Shown here: piece by piece, positions 25,858 to 35,761 of the stretch
How positions within the stretch are numbered: the stretch's first letter is position 1
Layout: every line of letters starts with the position of its first letter
Source of the DNA: a virus
Reading direction: 5' to 3' (one strand)
IMG/VR virus record: IMGVR_UViG_3300020220_000114
Span: 1-42,047 of that record
DNA: 42,047 nucleotides
Notes under the pieces: model-generated
The model's input: the letters and a program-made list of their open reading frames with translations, nothing else
What the model was told of the DNA's origin: nothing
The model's database searches: none
Position numbers and translations under genes: made by a program

Positions 25858-28800
25858 ATGACTGTAAAAGTTAGAGGTTCCAAAGGAACTACAATTTCTG
25901 TAACACCAGATTTACAGAAAGAAGCTTCTATTGTAATTAGAAGAAGTACAGATGCTGATTTATTTCTAAGAAATTTAGCTGATGTAAGCAATACGGTTCT
26001 TCAAGACGGATATGTAATTGTATATAATTCAAATACAAATCTGTTTCAAGGAAATTCAGCAGTTGATGTTTTTAATCAAGTAGCTGGTAATCCCTTATCT
26101 AATGTCCTTTCAGGCAATGGCATAGTAATTACAAACTATGAACCATACTTAGGAACAAGATCACCTCTTATTAACCTTAAAGATTCTGGTGTTGTTTCTG
26201 GAGTTTATGGTAATACCTCTCCTACAATTTTAATACCAGTAGCAAATGTTGATCGATATGGCCGAATTGTTAGCATTGCAAATCAGGGTATAGCTAATGC
26301 AGAAGTAAGAGTAGCTAATTTAATCGTAACTGGAACTATTTTAGCTGAAGGCAATTCTGTTACAGCTGCTACTGGTATCTTTACTAATAACGTTTTAACA
26401 AACGTATTTACTGCTAACAATGCTTATCTTGCGAACACTTCAACATTAGTAATTCAAGGTAATAACGCCTACTTTACTAACTTAAGCGCAACCTCTGTAC
26501 TTTTAAATAGCTTATCCGGTAATACAGCTAATTTTACTTCTAACGTATTATTAGGAAATGTACTCACATCAAGAGTACAAGCTACTTCTGGTACATTTAC
26601 TGATAACGTTACCACTACAGTTGTAAGTGCTAATAGTGTTTATTCTGGTAATATAGCTTCAAATGAACTCTCCTCCTTTACAGTCAAAGTTGGAAACGTT
26701 CAAGGCAATACTGCTAGCTTTACATCCAATGTTTCTACCGGCAATTTATTAACTTCAAGGATACAAGCTACTTCAGGAAATTTTTCTGAAAATGTTAATA
26801 CTGTAGTTGTTAGCTCAAATAATATTTTTTCAGGCAATTTAGATTCCGATGTTATTTCAGCTAATAATGTTTACTTAACAGACTTACAAGGTTCTACTTC
26901 GACCTTTACTGGTAATGTTTCTACTGGTAATATTTCATCAAGTCGTATAGAAGCTGTTTCGGGATCATTTTCTAATAATGTCACCACAAACGTAGTAAGC
27001 ACTCAAAGTTTGTATACAGCTAACGCTGATACAGAAATACTTAATTTTACAACCGGTTACGGTTCAAACGTAGTAGTTGAAACTTTATTTGTAAACAATG
27101 CTAGTTTCTCATCTAATGTAGTTGCTGGAAATATATCTACCGGAAGAGTAGAGGGAACGTCAGCACATTTTGCAGACAATGTAGTTACAGGAAATGTAAG
27201 TGCACTAAACCTGTATTCTTTAAGATTAGATACACAAAACGTTTCTACTACATCATTAAGTACAAATTCCGCCTACTCCAACGCCCTTTACACAAACGAA
27301 ATAACTTCAACTGTTGGTACATTTTATGCTAATGTAAATACAGGAAATATTTCTACTAACAGATTAGAAGCAGTATCTGGTAATTTTTCTGGTAATCTTA
27401 CTTCTGATAGTATTCATACTGGACCAGTTTACGCTACCACGGGAAATTATTCCGGCAATGTTGCAACAGGCAACATAGCTACCAACCGTTTAGAGGCTGT
27501 ATCAGCAAGTTTTACAGGCAATGCTACTGTTGGTAATCTATATGCTGAAAACTTTGTTACTCCAAATCTGTTGGCGTATTATGGAAATTTTGCTCAAAAT
27601 TTAATTTCTGCAACATTCCACACCAATCACATATTCTCATCAAATATTGATTCGGGGAATGTTAATACTAATTACGTATATGGTATTGGTGCAGATTTTG
27701 TTCAAAATGTATCAGCTGGTAATCTAAATGCTTCACAAACTGTTACGACTAACGATCTTAGAGTATTAGGTTCTCTTTACTCTAACGATATTACTGCAGA
27801 CTTTGTTGTAGTTCAAGGTAACCTGTTTGTACAGGGAACTACTACAACGATCAATACCGAAGAAATTGCATTAGCTGATAACAAGATAGTTATTAATAGC
27901 AATCAAACTGGTGTTCCCGTAGAAGATGCTGCTATTGTTGTTAATAGGGGAAATCAAGCTAACGTCGAAGTACTTTGGGATGAAACCTATAATGTTTGGA
28001 AATTTACAAACGACGGTAACGTTTACTATCTAATTCCAACTACAACATCAGATTTAATAGAGGGAGCAAATCTTTATTATACAAATGCTAGAGTTCACGC
28101 TTCATTATCTGTAAATGATATTGGTGGTGATGGGGAATTAGTTTACAATTCAGCAAACGGTTTATTCACATACAGAGGTCCTTCCTCTTCAGAAGTAAGA
28201 GCTCATTTAAGCGCAGCTGATCTTGGTGGCGATGGGTCTTTTAGCTATGATAATACTACAGGTGTATTTAGCTATACTGGACCAAGTAATGCTGAGGTTA
28301 GAGCACACCTTAGTGCTGCAGATTTAGGTGGCGATGGATCTTTTAGCTATGATAATACTACAGGTGTATTCAGCTATACTGGACCAAGTGCTAGTGAAGT
28401 AAGAGCTCATCTATCAGCAGGAATTGGTTTAAATTACGATAACACCTCTGGTCAATTCAGGCTAGCAAACACCTCTGTAACTGCTGGTACGTACGGAAAT
28501 TCAATATTAATTCCTATCTTTACAGTAGATGATCAAGGTAGAATTTCCAATGTACAAACTACATTAGTTGCTGGTGTATCTAATTTCACAGCTAACGGCA
28601 ATGTTTTTACAATCTTTACTACTTCTGGTCAGACATTTACTGCCTCTATTCAACCTAATTCAGTAGCTCTTGGCAGAGACACTTATGGTGATTATGTTTC
28701 TAATTTAACAGCTGGTATAGGCGTCACGGTTTTAAACAACACAGGAGAAGGATCAAATGTTACAGTAAGGATAGGGCAGAATGTTGATCCTACTGCTACT

Positions 28801-31545
28801 GTAACCTTCTCTAATGTTTCTGCACATACCTTTAATGGAAACATAGTAGGTAATTTTGGAAACATTAAAAATCTAGTTGGCGCTACAATAAATTTAACCG
28901 GTGACATAACTGCAAATAGTTTCTTTACAAATGTAATTGAAACAACTGTTATTACATCTAATAATATATTTGCTAATTCAATTACTCTCACTGACTATGT
29001 AAGCGCAGCTAATGCTACCTTCTCTAGCAATTTAGGTACTGGTAATTTATTTGTATCTGGTAATACTAATATAAAAGATTTGTGGGTATATGGTGAAGCA
29101 CATTTCTACGGAAACGTAACAACCTACGAAGCAAACAATTTATCTATTTCTGATAATATGATTTTCCTTAACCAGGGAAATCAAAATACTAATCCAGATA
29201 TTGGTTTTGCATTTAATTACAACGATGGAATTTATCGGCATGGTGGCTTCTTTAGAGATGCCTCAGATGGAAACTTTAAAGTATTTGATCAATATGAGCC
29301 AGAACCTCAAAACTCCCAATTTATTGATACAGCAAACACTACATTTCACCTTGCTAATTTACAAGCAACAACATTCATAGGCAATTTGCAGGGAGATGTT
29401 TATGGTACGGTTAGTTCATTAGCTAATCATACTACTAGCAATGTAGTCGAAGGTGCAAATCTCTACTTTACCAATAATAGAGTATATTCAAATGTAATCG
29501 CTTTAAACTACATTACTAATGCCGCTCTTGTAGGCTATGCAACTAACGCTGAAATTGCGTTAAAAGCCAATATTACTGACCTCAACACATCTAATGTAGT
29601 AGAGGGTGTAAATCTTTATTTTACTACAGCAAGAGCGAGAGAATCTATTTCAGTATCTGGAGCTGGTTTATATGATAATACAACTGGTTTAATTACAATC
29701 ATAGGTGGCGTTTCTTCTGTTGGTGGCTCTACTGGAAATATCACTAATGCCCAGTTAGCATCCTTTATAGTAGACTCCGGGCTTCTAACAACATCAAATG
29801 TATCTGAAGGTGCAAATCTTTACTTTACAAACGTTAGAGCGGTCGAGGCAGTTCAAAACACTAATCCTATCTTTAATGATGTAATAGTACAGGGTTCTTT
29901 ATTCTCTAACGACATTACAGCAGATAACGTTGTTATTCAAGGCAATTTGTTTGTCCAAGGCACCACAACTAGCATTCAAACTAATGAGCTGTCAATAGAT
30001 GATAATAAGATTACTCTTAATAGTAATGTAACAGGTGCTCCAATTCTTGATGCAGGAATTATTGTTAATCGAGGATCAAATGCTAATGTAGAACTTCAGT
30101 GGAATGAGTCAATTGATAGATGGCAATTTACAAACGACGGTGCTGTATATTATTTAATTCCAACATCTACTAGTGATTTACAAGAAGGAGCAAATCTTTA
30201 TTTTACTACCCAACGCTCGAGAGATTCTATATCTGCTGGCGTTGGAATAAACTATGACAATACTTCTGGTGTAGTAAGATTAGCTAATACCACAGTAATT
30301 GCAAACACTTACGGTAATGGTATTTCAATTCCAGTAATTACTGTTGATGACCAAGGTAGGATCACCAACGTCTCAACTGCATTGGTAGCTGGAGTAAGTA
30401 GTTTTACTACAAACGCTAATACACTAACAATTGTTACTTCCGCTGGTTCTTCTTTCCAGGCTAATTTAGATCCAGACCTAATAGTTTCATCTACACCTCC
30501 AACCCCTGCCTATCAGGGATTAACCTGGATAGATAGCAACACTGGTAAGAGATTTGAATTCTTTGGAGATGAGGATTCTTTCCAGTGGGTTGAATTAATT
30601 TCTGATGGTGTAATTCCAATAACTAGCAATGCCTCCGTTCAATCTGTAAACGGATTAGTTGGATTAGTATCACTTACAACCACCAATATACCAGAAGGAG
30701 CTAATCTTTATCATTCCAATACAAGAGTAGTTACTGCTCTTACTGGTGGTACTGGGATTGAAATATCCTCTAATGGTTTAATTACAGCAAACGTAGGAGT
30801 AATAGGTGGTGGTAGTGTTACATCTGTCAACGGATTGGTAGGTGCCGTAAATCTAGTTACAGCCAATATTAATGAAGTTAATAACCTCTACTTTACAAAT
30901 GCAAGAGTCCAAACTTATTTAGAAACTGTTGGTAATATTATTCCTAGTGGAAACAATATTCAAACTTTAGGTTCACCAACTAAGCGGTTTAAAGACCTAT
31001 ACATCTCAGGCAATTCAATTTACTTAGGTAGTGTTGTACTTTCTTCATCCGACAATGGAAAGTTTAGAGTTACTAGCCAATCTACCACTACAAATTTAAT
31101 TTCTGACACAGATTTAACTACAGCCAATGTTGCAGAAGTTACTAATCTCTACTTTACAAACACTAGAGCTATATCTGCCCTATCTGAAGGTTCTGGCATA
31201 AATATAGACGCAAATGGTTTAATTACTGCAACAGTTACTGCAGGAGCAGTAAACTCATTTAATAATATATCTGTTGTAAATGGCACAGAAGGCAATATAG
31301 TAGCTTCTGGTTCAGATACATTAAAGATTCAAACAACAGGTTTAATTACCGCTAATACCAATCCATCGACTAAAACTCTTTCGTTTACTATTGGTGGCAA
31401 TTTCCCGTTTTTTGATAGTAATGGATCACAAAATAATATAGCTTTGCGAGTAGCTGATTCGACAGTTCAGAATTCTGTGAGTTTTATTTACCTTCCATTC
31501 TCAAAAAGTGATGGAACACCTGTTAATACATTAAGGTATCAATAA
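25858..31545 (+). CDS. Giant repetitive tail fibre (1895 residues)
   Basis: The N-terminal ~130 residues include TVKVRGSKGTTISVTPD and YVIVYNSNTNLFQGN, a common fibre start. Residues about 150-650 are some 15 loosely repeated beta units around NVxTGNxxTSRxxAxSGxFSxNV, suggesting a long shaft. About 635-745 and 1340-1450 are two copies of one ~110-residue domain (SNDITADxVVxQGNLFVQGTTT ... FTNDGxVYYLIPT), with a diverged third near 1075-1170. Eight E-x-x-NLYxTNxR modules mark the C-terminal half. No S74 chaperone, enzyme or lectin motif is recognised, so trimerisation must be helped otherwise. Asn, Ser, Thr, Val and Gly dominate. Its length would make it a main long-fibre candidate. Confidence 0.8.
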   Translation: MTVKVRGSKGTTISVTPDLQKEASIVIRRSTDADLFLRNLADVSNTVLQDGYVIVYNSNTNLFQGNSAVDVFNQVAGNPLSNVLSGNGIVITNYEPYLGTRSPLINLKDSGVVSGVYGNTSPTILIPVANVDRYGRIVSIANQGIANAEVRVANLIVTGTILAEGNSVTAATGIFTNNVLTNVFTANNAYLANTSTLVIQGNNAYFTNLSATSVLLNSLSGNTANFTSNVLLGNVLTSRVQATSGTFTDNVTTTVVSANSVYSGNIASNELSSFTVKVGNVQGNTASFTSNVSTGNLLTSRIQATSGNFSENVNTVVVSSNNIFSGNLDSDVISANNVYLTDLQGSTSTFTGNVSTGNISSSRIEAVSGSFSNNVTTNVVSTQSLYTANADTEILNFTTGYGSNVVVETLFVNNASFSSNVVAGNISTGRVEGTSAHFADNVVTGNVSALNLYSLRLDTQNVSTTSLSTNSAYSNALYTNEITSTVGTFYANVNTGNISTNRLEAVSGNFSGNLTSDSIHTGPVYATTGNYSGNVATGNIATNRLEAVSASFTGNATVGNLYAENFVTPNLLAYYGNFAQNLISATFHTNHIFSSNIDSGNVNTNYVYGIGADFVQNVSAGNLNASQTVTTNDLRVLGSLYSNDITADFVVVQGNLFVQGTTTTINTEEIALADNKIVINSNQTGVPVEDAAIVVNRGNQANVEVLWDETYNVWKFTNDGNVYYLIPTTTSDLIEGANLYYTNARVHASLSVNDIGGDGELVYNSANGLFTYRGPSSSEVRAHLSAADLGGDGSFSYDNTTGVFSYTGPSNAEVRAHLSAADLGGDGSFSYDNTTGVFSYTGPSASEVRAHLSAGIGLNYDNTSGQFRLANTSVTAGTYGNSILIPIFTVDDQGRISNVQTTLVAGVSNFTANGNVFTIFTTSGQTFTASIQPNSVALGRDTYGDYVSNLTAGIGVTVLNNTGEGSNVTVRIGQNVDPTATVTFSNVSAHTFNGNIVGNFGNIKNLVGATINLTGDITANSFFTNVIETTVITSNNIFANSITLTDYVSAANATFSSNLGTGNLFVSGNTNIKDLWVYGEAHFYGNVTTYEANNLSISDNMIFLNQGNQNTNPDIGFAFNYNDGIYRHGGFFRDASDGNFKVFDQYEPEPQNSQFIDTANTTFHLANLQATTFIGNLQGDVYGTVSSLANHTTSNVVEGANLYFTNNRVYSNVIALNYITNAALVGYATNAEIALKANITDLNTSNVVEGVNLYFTTARARESISVSGAGLYDNTTGLITIIGGVSSVGGSTGNITNAQLASFIVDSGLLTTSNVSEGANLYFTNVRAVEAVQNTNPIFNDVIVQGSLFSNDITADNVVIQGNLFVQGTTTSIQTNELSIDDNKITLNSNVTGAPILDAGIIVNRGSNANVELQWNESIDRWQFTNDGAVYYLIPTSTSDLQEGANLYFTTQRSRDSISAGVGINYDNTSGVVRLANTTVIANTYGNGISIPVITVDDQGRITNVSTALVAGVSSFTTNANTLTIVTSAGSSFQANLDPDLIVSSTPPTPAYQGLTWIDSNTGKRFEFFGDEDSFQWVELISDGVIPITSNASVQSVNGLVGLVSLTTTNIPEGANLYHSNTRVVTALTGGTGIEISSNGLITANVGVIGGGSVTSVNGLVGAVNLVTANINEVNNLYFTNARVQTYLETVGNIIPSGNNIQTLGSPTKRFKDLYISGNSIYLGSVVLSSSDNGKFRVTSQSTTTNLISDTDLTTANVAEVTNLYFTNTRAISALSEGSGINIDANGLITATVTAGAVNSFNNISVVNGTEGNIVASGSDTLKIQTTGLITANTNPSTKTLSFTIGGNFPFFDSNGSQNNIALRVADSTVQNSVSFIYLPFSKSDGTPVNTLRYQ
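28090..28401 (+). repeat. Tandem 102-bp coding repeats in giant fibre
   Basis: Units 28198-28299 and 28300-28401 encode 34 residues each (RAHLSAADLGGDGSF, YDNTTGVFSYTGPS). A diverged 108-base copy precedes them (28090-28197). The central part of the two later units is nearly identical in DNA, pointing to a recent duplication. Confidence 0.88.
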
Positions 31546-33051
31546 ATGGCTAACCAAATACCTGTAAAGGCAATTTACACAGCTTCAAACGTTACATCGC
31601 TTGGAGAATATATTTCTGGCGATACAATTTCAACAACATACACAGACGCTAAAGTATCAAGTGTAGGTGGTGTAGAAGGAACAGTATCTAATGCTCAACT
31701 TGCTTCGGGAATCACTACTTCTGGTATACTTACAACTGCAAATGTAAGTGAAGTAACAAATCTCTACTATACTAACGCTAGAGTATATGCTAACGTTGAG
31801 TCAATTGGCTATGCTTCTAATAGTTATGTAAACACAAGGCTGCTTACTAAGGCAAATGTAGCCGACCTTACAACTAGTAATGTTTCAGAAGAAAGTAATT
31901 TATACTTTACTAATGCAAGGGTCTATGCTAATGTTACAGCTTTAAACTATGCTACTACTTCACATGTTGCTAGTGAAATAGCTAATTTAGTAAATTCTGC
32001 TCCGTCTACACTTGACACTTTAAACGAATTAGCTTCTGCATTAAATAATGACCCTAGCTTCGCAACGACAACTGCAACATTAATTGGCAATTCGTTTAAT
32101 CAAGCCAATGCTGCTTTTGCAGCTGCTAATACCAAAGTTTCAACAGTCGCTGGCGTAACATCAACGACCATATCTAATTCAGTAATTGCAAGCGGTATTT
32201 CGCAAACAGGCATTTTAACTACCGCAAACGTTTCAGAGGTTACAAATCTCTACTTCTCCAACGCAAGGGCAATACTTGCTTCTATTCCTGCAGTATCTCA
32301 AATTAATGTTACTGCACCTGGATTTTATTATGCAATGGATTCTTACTCCGGTAATAATCCTACTGTTTATGTTACTGCTGGTGAAACTATATCATTTAAT
32401 CTCAATGTTGTAGGCCATCCTTTTTATATTAGAGTATCTGCTGGTGGATCTAATTATAATACAGGCTTAACTCATGTAGATAACAATGGAACAATATCAA
32501 TAGGATCCAGCGCTCAAGGTAAAACTACTGGAGTTTTATTTTGGAAGATACCATATGAATTAGGTAGTAACAACTATGTATATCAATGTGGTTTTCACCC
32601 AACAAGTATGGTTGGTGATATTGTTATTTCTACTGTACTGACAACTAATATCAGCGTCCAATTTGGATCATTAGGAGTTGGTACTGCTCCTTCAAATACT
32701 GCTGGAGAAATAAGGGCCACTAATGATATTACTGCCTTTTATAGTTCTGATAAAAAGTACAAAGAAAATGTCCAACCAATTCAAAATGCATTAGAAATAA
32801 TTAAAAATATTGGTGGTAAAACATTTGATTGGACGGATGAGTATATAAAATCTCATGGTGGTGAAGATGGTTATTTTGTTCGTAAGAATGACTATGGAGT
32901 AATAGCTCAGGATGTTGAAAAAATATTTCCTTTAGCAGTTAGAAAGAGAGAGGATGGATCTTTGGCTGTAGATTATTCTCGTTTAAGTGCTCTAGCATTT
33001 GCTGCAATTATAGAGCTCGCTGAGGAAATTAATAAATTAAAGAATAAGTAA
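31546..33051 (+). CDS. Tail fibre with cupredoxin-like domain and S74 chaperone
   Basis: This protein has 501 residues. Residues 1-250 carry three E-x-x-NLYxTNxR modules shared with the preceding giant fibre. About 258-362 form a cupredoxin-like beta domain: a strand FYYAMDSY, VTAGETISFNLNVVGHPFYI with H291, and YVYQCGFHPTSMVGDI with C348, H351 and M355, arranged like type-1 copper ligands (His ... Cys-x2-His-x3-Met). The C-terminal ~105 residues are an S74 chaperone with SSDKKYKENV (Ser401/Lys406), FDWTDEY, YGVIAQDVEKIFP and a terminal helix. The start directly follows the giant-fibre stop (TAAATG). Copper binding is inferred from ligands only. Confidence 0.85.
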   Translation: MANQIPVKAIYTASNVTSLGEYISGDTISTTYTDAKVSSVGGVEGTVSNAQLASGITTSGILTTANVSEVTNLYYTNARVYANVESIGYASNSYVNTRLLTKANVADLTTSNVSEESNLYFTNARVYANVTALNYATTSHVASEIANLVNSAPSTLDTLNELASALNNDPSFATTTATLIGNSFNQANAAFAAANTKVSTVAGVTSTTISNSVIASGISQTGILTTANVSEVTNLYFSNARAILASIPAVSQINVTAPGFYYAMDSYSGNNPTVYVTAGETISFNLNVVGHPFYIRVSAGGSNYNTGLTHVDNNGTISIGSSAQGKTTGVLFWKIPYELGSNNYVYQCGFHPTSMVGDIVISTVLTTNISVQFGSLGVGTAPSNTAGEIRATNDITAFYSSDKKYKENVQPIQNALEIIKNIGGKTFDWTDEYIKSHGGEDGYFVRKNDYGVIAQDVEKIFPLAVRKREDGSLAVDYSRLSALAFAAIIELAEEINKLKNK

Positions 33052-34911
33052 ATGCCATTAGGTTCGAACGTACAAATAAGTTTTTCACAATTACAGTCTG
33101 AATTTGGCGGAACGGGTGAAATCCGTTTAAGCGATTATACATCTACTTTTGCTTATGATACTCTGGATGTATTTATACTTAATGCTGGTAACGTTACCCC
33201 CCATGGTGATTCTAGTTTTATTCCCCATAAAGGTATTGGTAAATTTGTTGGAGGGTATCCAACATTAAGACCTACATCATATAATGTTAATAGAGCTATG
33301 GATCCAATCACTGTTTTTTCGGGTATGAACCTTAAATTTAGAGTGCGTACGATATTTACTGGATCTACCATTAATCCATACAATTATTCACCAAATAATA
33401 GAATTTATTTAAGTTCTACACCTTATAAAGGAAATGTCGATCTATTAACTACTGGAGTAACTGGTAACCCGGGTAATGGAATTAAAAATGCTTTTGAATA
33501 TATGGTTTTAGATACATCCTCTTATATTCCTAACGACTTTCCATATGATCCATCTAATGTTGCTACAGTTAGTGCATGGTTAAAGACCGAGGCAAATAGT
33601 AATATATTCACATCTGACCTCAATCAGTCTAATATACATTTACAAAGAACTCCAGAAAATGCTATTCCAATAAAAATAATTTCTAGACCTTCAGTACAAA
33701 GAGTTAGGATGTTTTCAGATTATGTTGATATTACATGGCCTTCTAATCTTATTTCGGGAAGTGATGTAATAAAATTAAATTCTGGAGGATTTGATATCTG
33801 GAAACAATATTATGGTTTTTTTTCTGGAAGAGCTGTTAGAATAGGTCAAAATATAACATTTAAAGTAAATGTATCTGCTTTACCATCAGTTTATTCAACT
33901 GGTACCTACTTAGGAATTTATTTTCCGATATTTCCTATAACTTCATACAGTACCTTTGGTTCAACAGCTGGTATTATTGACGGTGCACCATTCTTAAGTT
34001 TAGGAACCGGCCGTTCTTTGGGATGGTTTAGTAGCAACGGACCGATAGTTTCTTTCATAGGTGGAAGTGGTTTATCAAATACAGCAGAAAATGTTGCACA
34101 GTGTTTAGCGGATGCTATTGGGACATCTCCTAGAGCTGCTGATTATGAAGGTATAACTGGGTTAACAGCTTCTGCATCTAGAAGTGGTAACACCTTAACC
34201 GTAACTTTATATAATAATACCTCTGATAATTTGTATTTCAATTATTATGCTGGTGCTACTGACAATAGTGGAAGCTTTCTGGTAGGATACTACAATTCTG
34301 CCCTTGTATTTTCTTATTCAAATGATACGTCTGGGTGGAGTAGCGTAGGACAGTCAACGGTCTTTGGTGCTAATTTAGTTTGCTATGTTGATATATTACA
34401 AGGTAATATTATTTTTTCCCAAGCCTCCTTTATATGCCCCGCTCAATCTAATGTATATACGTTAAGTACGAATTTATTAAATAGATTTAAAAATAGATTT
34501 TACAGTAAAGCACCTGCAGGGCCCTACGAAAGTCAATATGGGTATCAAAGTTTAACAAATGGTATTAGAATAATTTCTGGAATAAATTATGATGAAACAT
34601 TTAGCAATGTTTTTTATTATGGTGCTGACTCCATAAATAATTTTTTTTCTGAATCTGCCCCATTTGACTCAAAAAAAGTTTCTTTAACAGGAAACTATCT
34701 TACTCCTGGTCCGGGATCTTCCAATTTTAATCCTAACATTACTAATTTTAGTAATAATAATTTTTATATAGATACTCGTACCTTAAGTGACTATACTGGT
34801 CTACCGATTACTTCCACACAAAACTATAACCACTACGTAAAGCAATTAAAAAAAGATATGAGTCTAAGTGATTATTGGAATGGTTATGGCAATGTTGCTT
34901 TGGGACTATAA
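33052..34911 (+). CDS. Large fibre/virion structural protein
   Basis: This protein has 619 residues. The first ~35 (NVQISFSQLQSEFGGTGEIRLSDY) match a widespread N-terminal signature of phage virion proteins that attach to tails. The rest is rich in Ser, Asn, Tyr and Gly with many aromatic strands and no module I recognise. An internal stretch around residues 340-420 (SASRSGNTLTVTLYNNTSDNLYF) looks like a beta domain. There are no S74, lectin or enzyme motifs. It ends the transcription unit that began at 25528; a late promoter box follows nine bases after its stop. It may be a separate short fibre or a decoration protein. Confidence 0.6.
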   Translation: MPLGSNVQISFSQLQSEFGGTGEIRLSDYTSTFAYDTLDVFILNAGNVTPHGDSSFIPHKGIGKFVGGYPTLRPTSYNVNRAMDPITVFSGMNLKFRVRTIFTGSTINPYNYSPNNRIYLSSTPYKGNVDLLTTGVTGNPGNGIKNAFEYMVLDTSSYIPNDFPYDPSNVATVSAWLKTEANSNIFTSDLNQSNIHLQRTPENAIPIKIISRPSVQRVRMFSDYVDITWPSNLISGSDVIKLNSGGFDIWKQYYGFFSGRAVRIGQNITFKVNVSALPSVYSTGTYLGIYFPIFPITSYSTFGSTAGIIDGAPFLSLGTGRSLGWFSSNGPIVSFIGGSGLSNTAENVAQCLADAIGTSPRAADYEGITGLTASASRSGNTLTVTLYNNTSDNLYFNYYAGATDNSGSFLVGYYNSALVFSYSNDTSGWSSVGQSTVFGANLVCYVDILQGNIIFSQASFICPAQSNVYTLSTNLLNRFKNRFYSKAPAGPYESQYGYQSLTNGIRIISGINYDETFSNVFYYGADSINNFFSESAPFDSKKVSLTGNYLTPGPGSSNFNPNITNFSNNNFYIDTRTLSDYTGLPITSTQNYNHYVKQLKKDMSLSDYWNGYGNVALGL

Positions 34912-34920
34912 AAATATAAA

Positions 34921-34929
34921 ATAAATATA
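34921..34929 (+). promoter_or_regulatory. Late promoter box ATAAATATA upstream of the 34952 gene
   Basis: ATAAATATA is in the 40-base gap between two genes, 22 bases before the start codon. The ribosome site downstream of it is weak (AAAGAAAA), in contrast to the other promoter-proximal genes. Confidence 0.65.
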
Positions 34930-34951
34930 AGATTATTAAAGAAAAAATTTA

Positions 34952-35431
34952 ATGCCTATAAATTTTCCTATCAATCCAAGTATTGGTACCACCTATTCCT
35001 ATAGTGGAAAAACTTGGGTGTACACCGGCAATGCTTGGGAAATACAGATAGTAGCTCTGACTACCTCTGGAGTCCCAGAAGGTAATAACCTATATTTTAC
35101 CAACACTAGAGTAGTTACTACTATTTCTAGTGAAACGCTTAATAATGCAACGTTTACTGGCAATGTTGTAGCCGGTAATATAAATATAAACGGGGTTATT
35201 ACTGGCAATGGTAATGGATTAGTTAATATTCCATATGGTTCTATTGTTGGATTAACTACAGAAAATGTTATTGAAGTTTTAAATTTATATTATACAAACA
35301 CAAGGGCTAGGGCTGCTTTTTCGGCTGGCACTGGTCTTTCTTACAACGTCGAAATAGGCCGTTTCAGTCTTTCCGGAGGAGGCGGCGGTGGTGCAGGCTT
35401 TGAAGATATTTTAATTTACTCTCAACCTTAA
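34952..35431 (+). CDS. Mini-fibre protein
   Basis: This protein has 159 residues. The N-terminus (INFPINPSIGTTYSYSGKTWVYTGNAWE) is the usual short strand-turn-Trp start of phage fibre and collar-like proteins. Two E-x-x-NLYxTNxR modules follow (residues about 45-60 and 105-120), the same unit used in the giant fibre and the cupredoxin fibre. The protein then ends in six glycines and GFEDILIYSQP, a tail reminiscent of fibre proteins that lost or never had a receptor-binding head. It may be a compact fibre or a remnant of module shuffling. First gene after a late promoter box. Confidence 0.6.
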   Translation: MPINFPINPSIGTTYSYSGKTWVYTGNAWEIQIVALTTSGVPEGNNLYFTNTRVVTTISSETLNNATFTGNVVAGNININGVITGNGNGLVNIPYGSIVGLTTENVIEVLNLYYTNTRARAAFSAGTGLSYNVEIGRFSLSGGGGGGAGFEDILIYSQP

Positions 35432-35761
35432 ATGGCAACCTTATCTAGTAACGTTTATAGCAATATTGGTACAACACCAGTAGAAGTTGTTTATGCTGAC
35501 GGTGGTAAAAATATTACCATTTTAGGTTTAAATATATGTAATAAGTCAGGATCCCCAGTATCTGTTGATGGATATTACGATCGTTCTGGTAATGTCTTCT
35601 ACATATTTAAATCTCTCTACATTGATGCAGAAACTACGGTAGTTGCTATTGGTGATAATCAAAGGCTTATACTTAAGCCTCTTACACAGCTTATGATTGT
35701 TTCAAGTGCTAATTCAGCGATAGATGTTGTTGCTAGTATTGCGGAGACTTATCTAAATTGA
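35432..35761 (+). CDS. Small conserved beta-rich phage protein
   Basis: This protein has 109 residues. The pattern YSNIGTTPVEVVYADGGKNITILGLNICNKSGSPVSVDGYY followed by strands FKSLYIDAETTVVAIG and RLILKPLTQLMIVSS is common in small structural proteins next to phage fibres, but no function is established that I can name. It is predicted to be a single beta barrel or sandwich. Directly follows the mini-fibre (TAAATG), and its TGA overlaps the TTG start of the next gene. Confidence 0.6.
   Translation: MATLSSNVYSNIGTTPVEVVYADGGKNITILGLNICNKSGSPVSVDGYYDRSGNVFYIFKSLYIDAETTVVAIGDNQRLILKPLTQLMIVSSANSAIDVVASIAETYLN

Noticed and set aside
28692-28991. Minus-strand frame of 99 codons opposite the giant fibre
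   Set aside because: No ribosome site, no neighbours on that strand and low-complexity product; the plus-strand frame is continuous.
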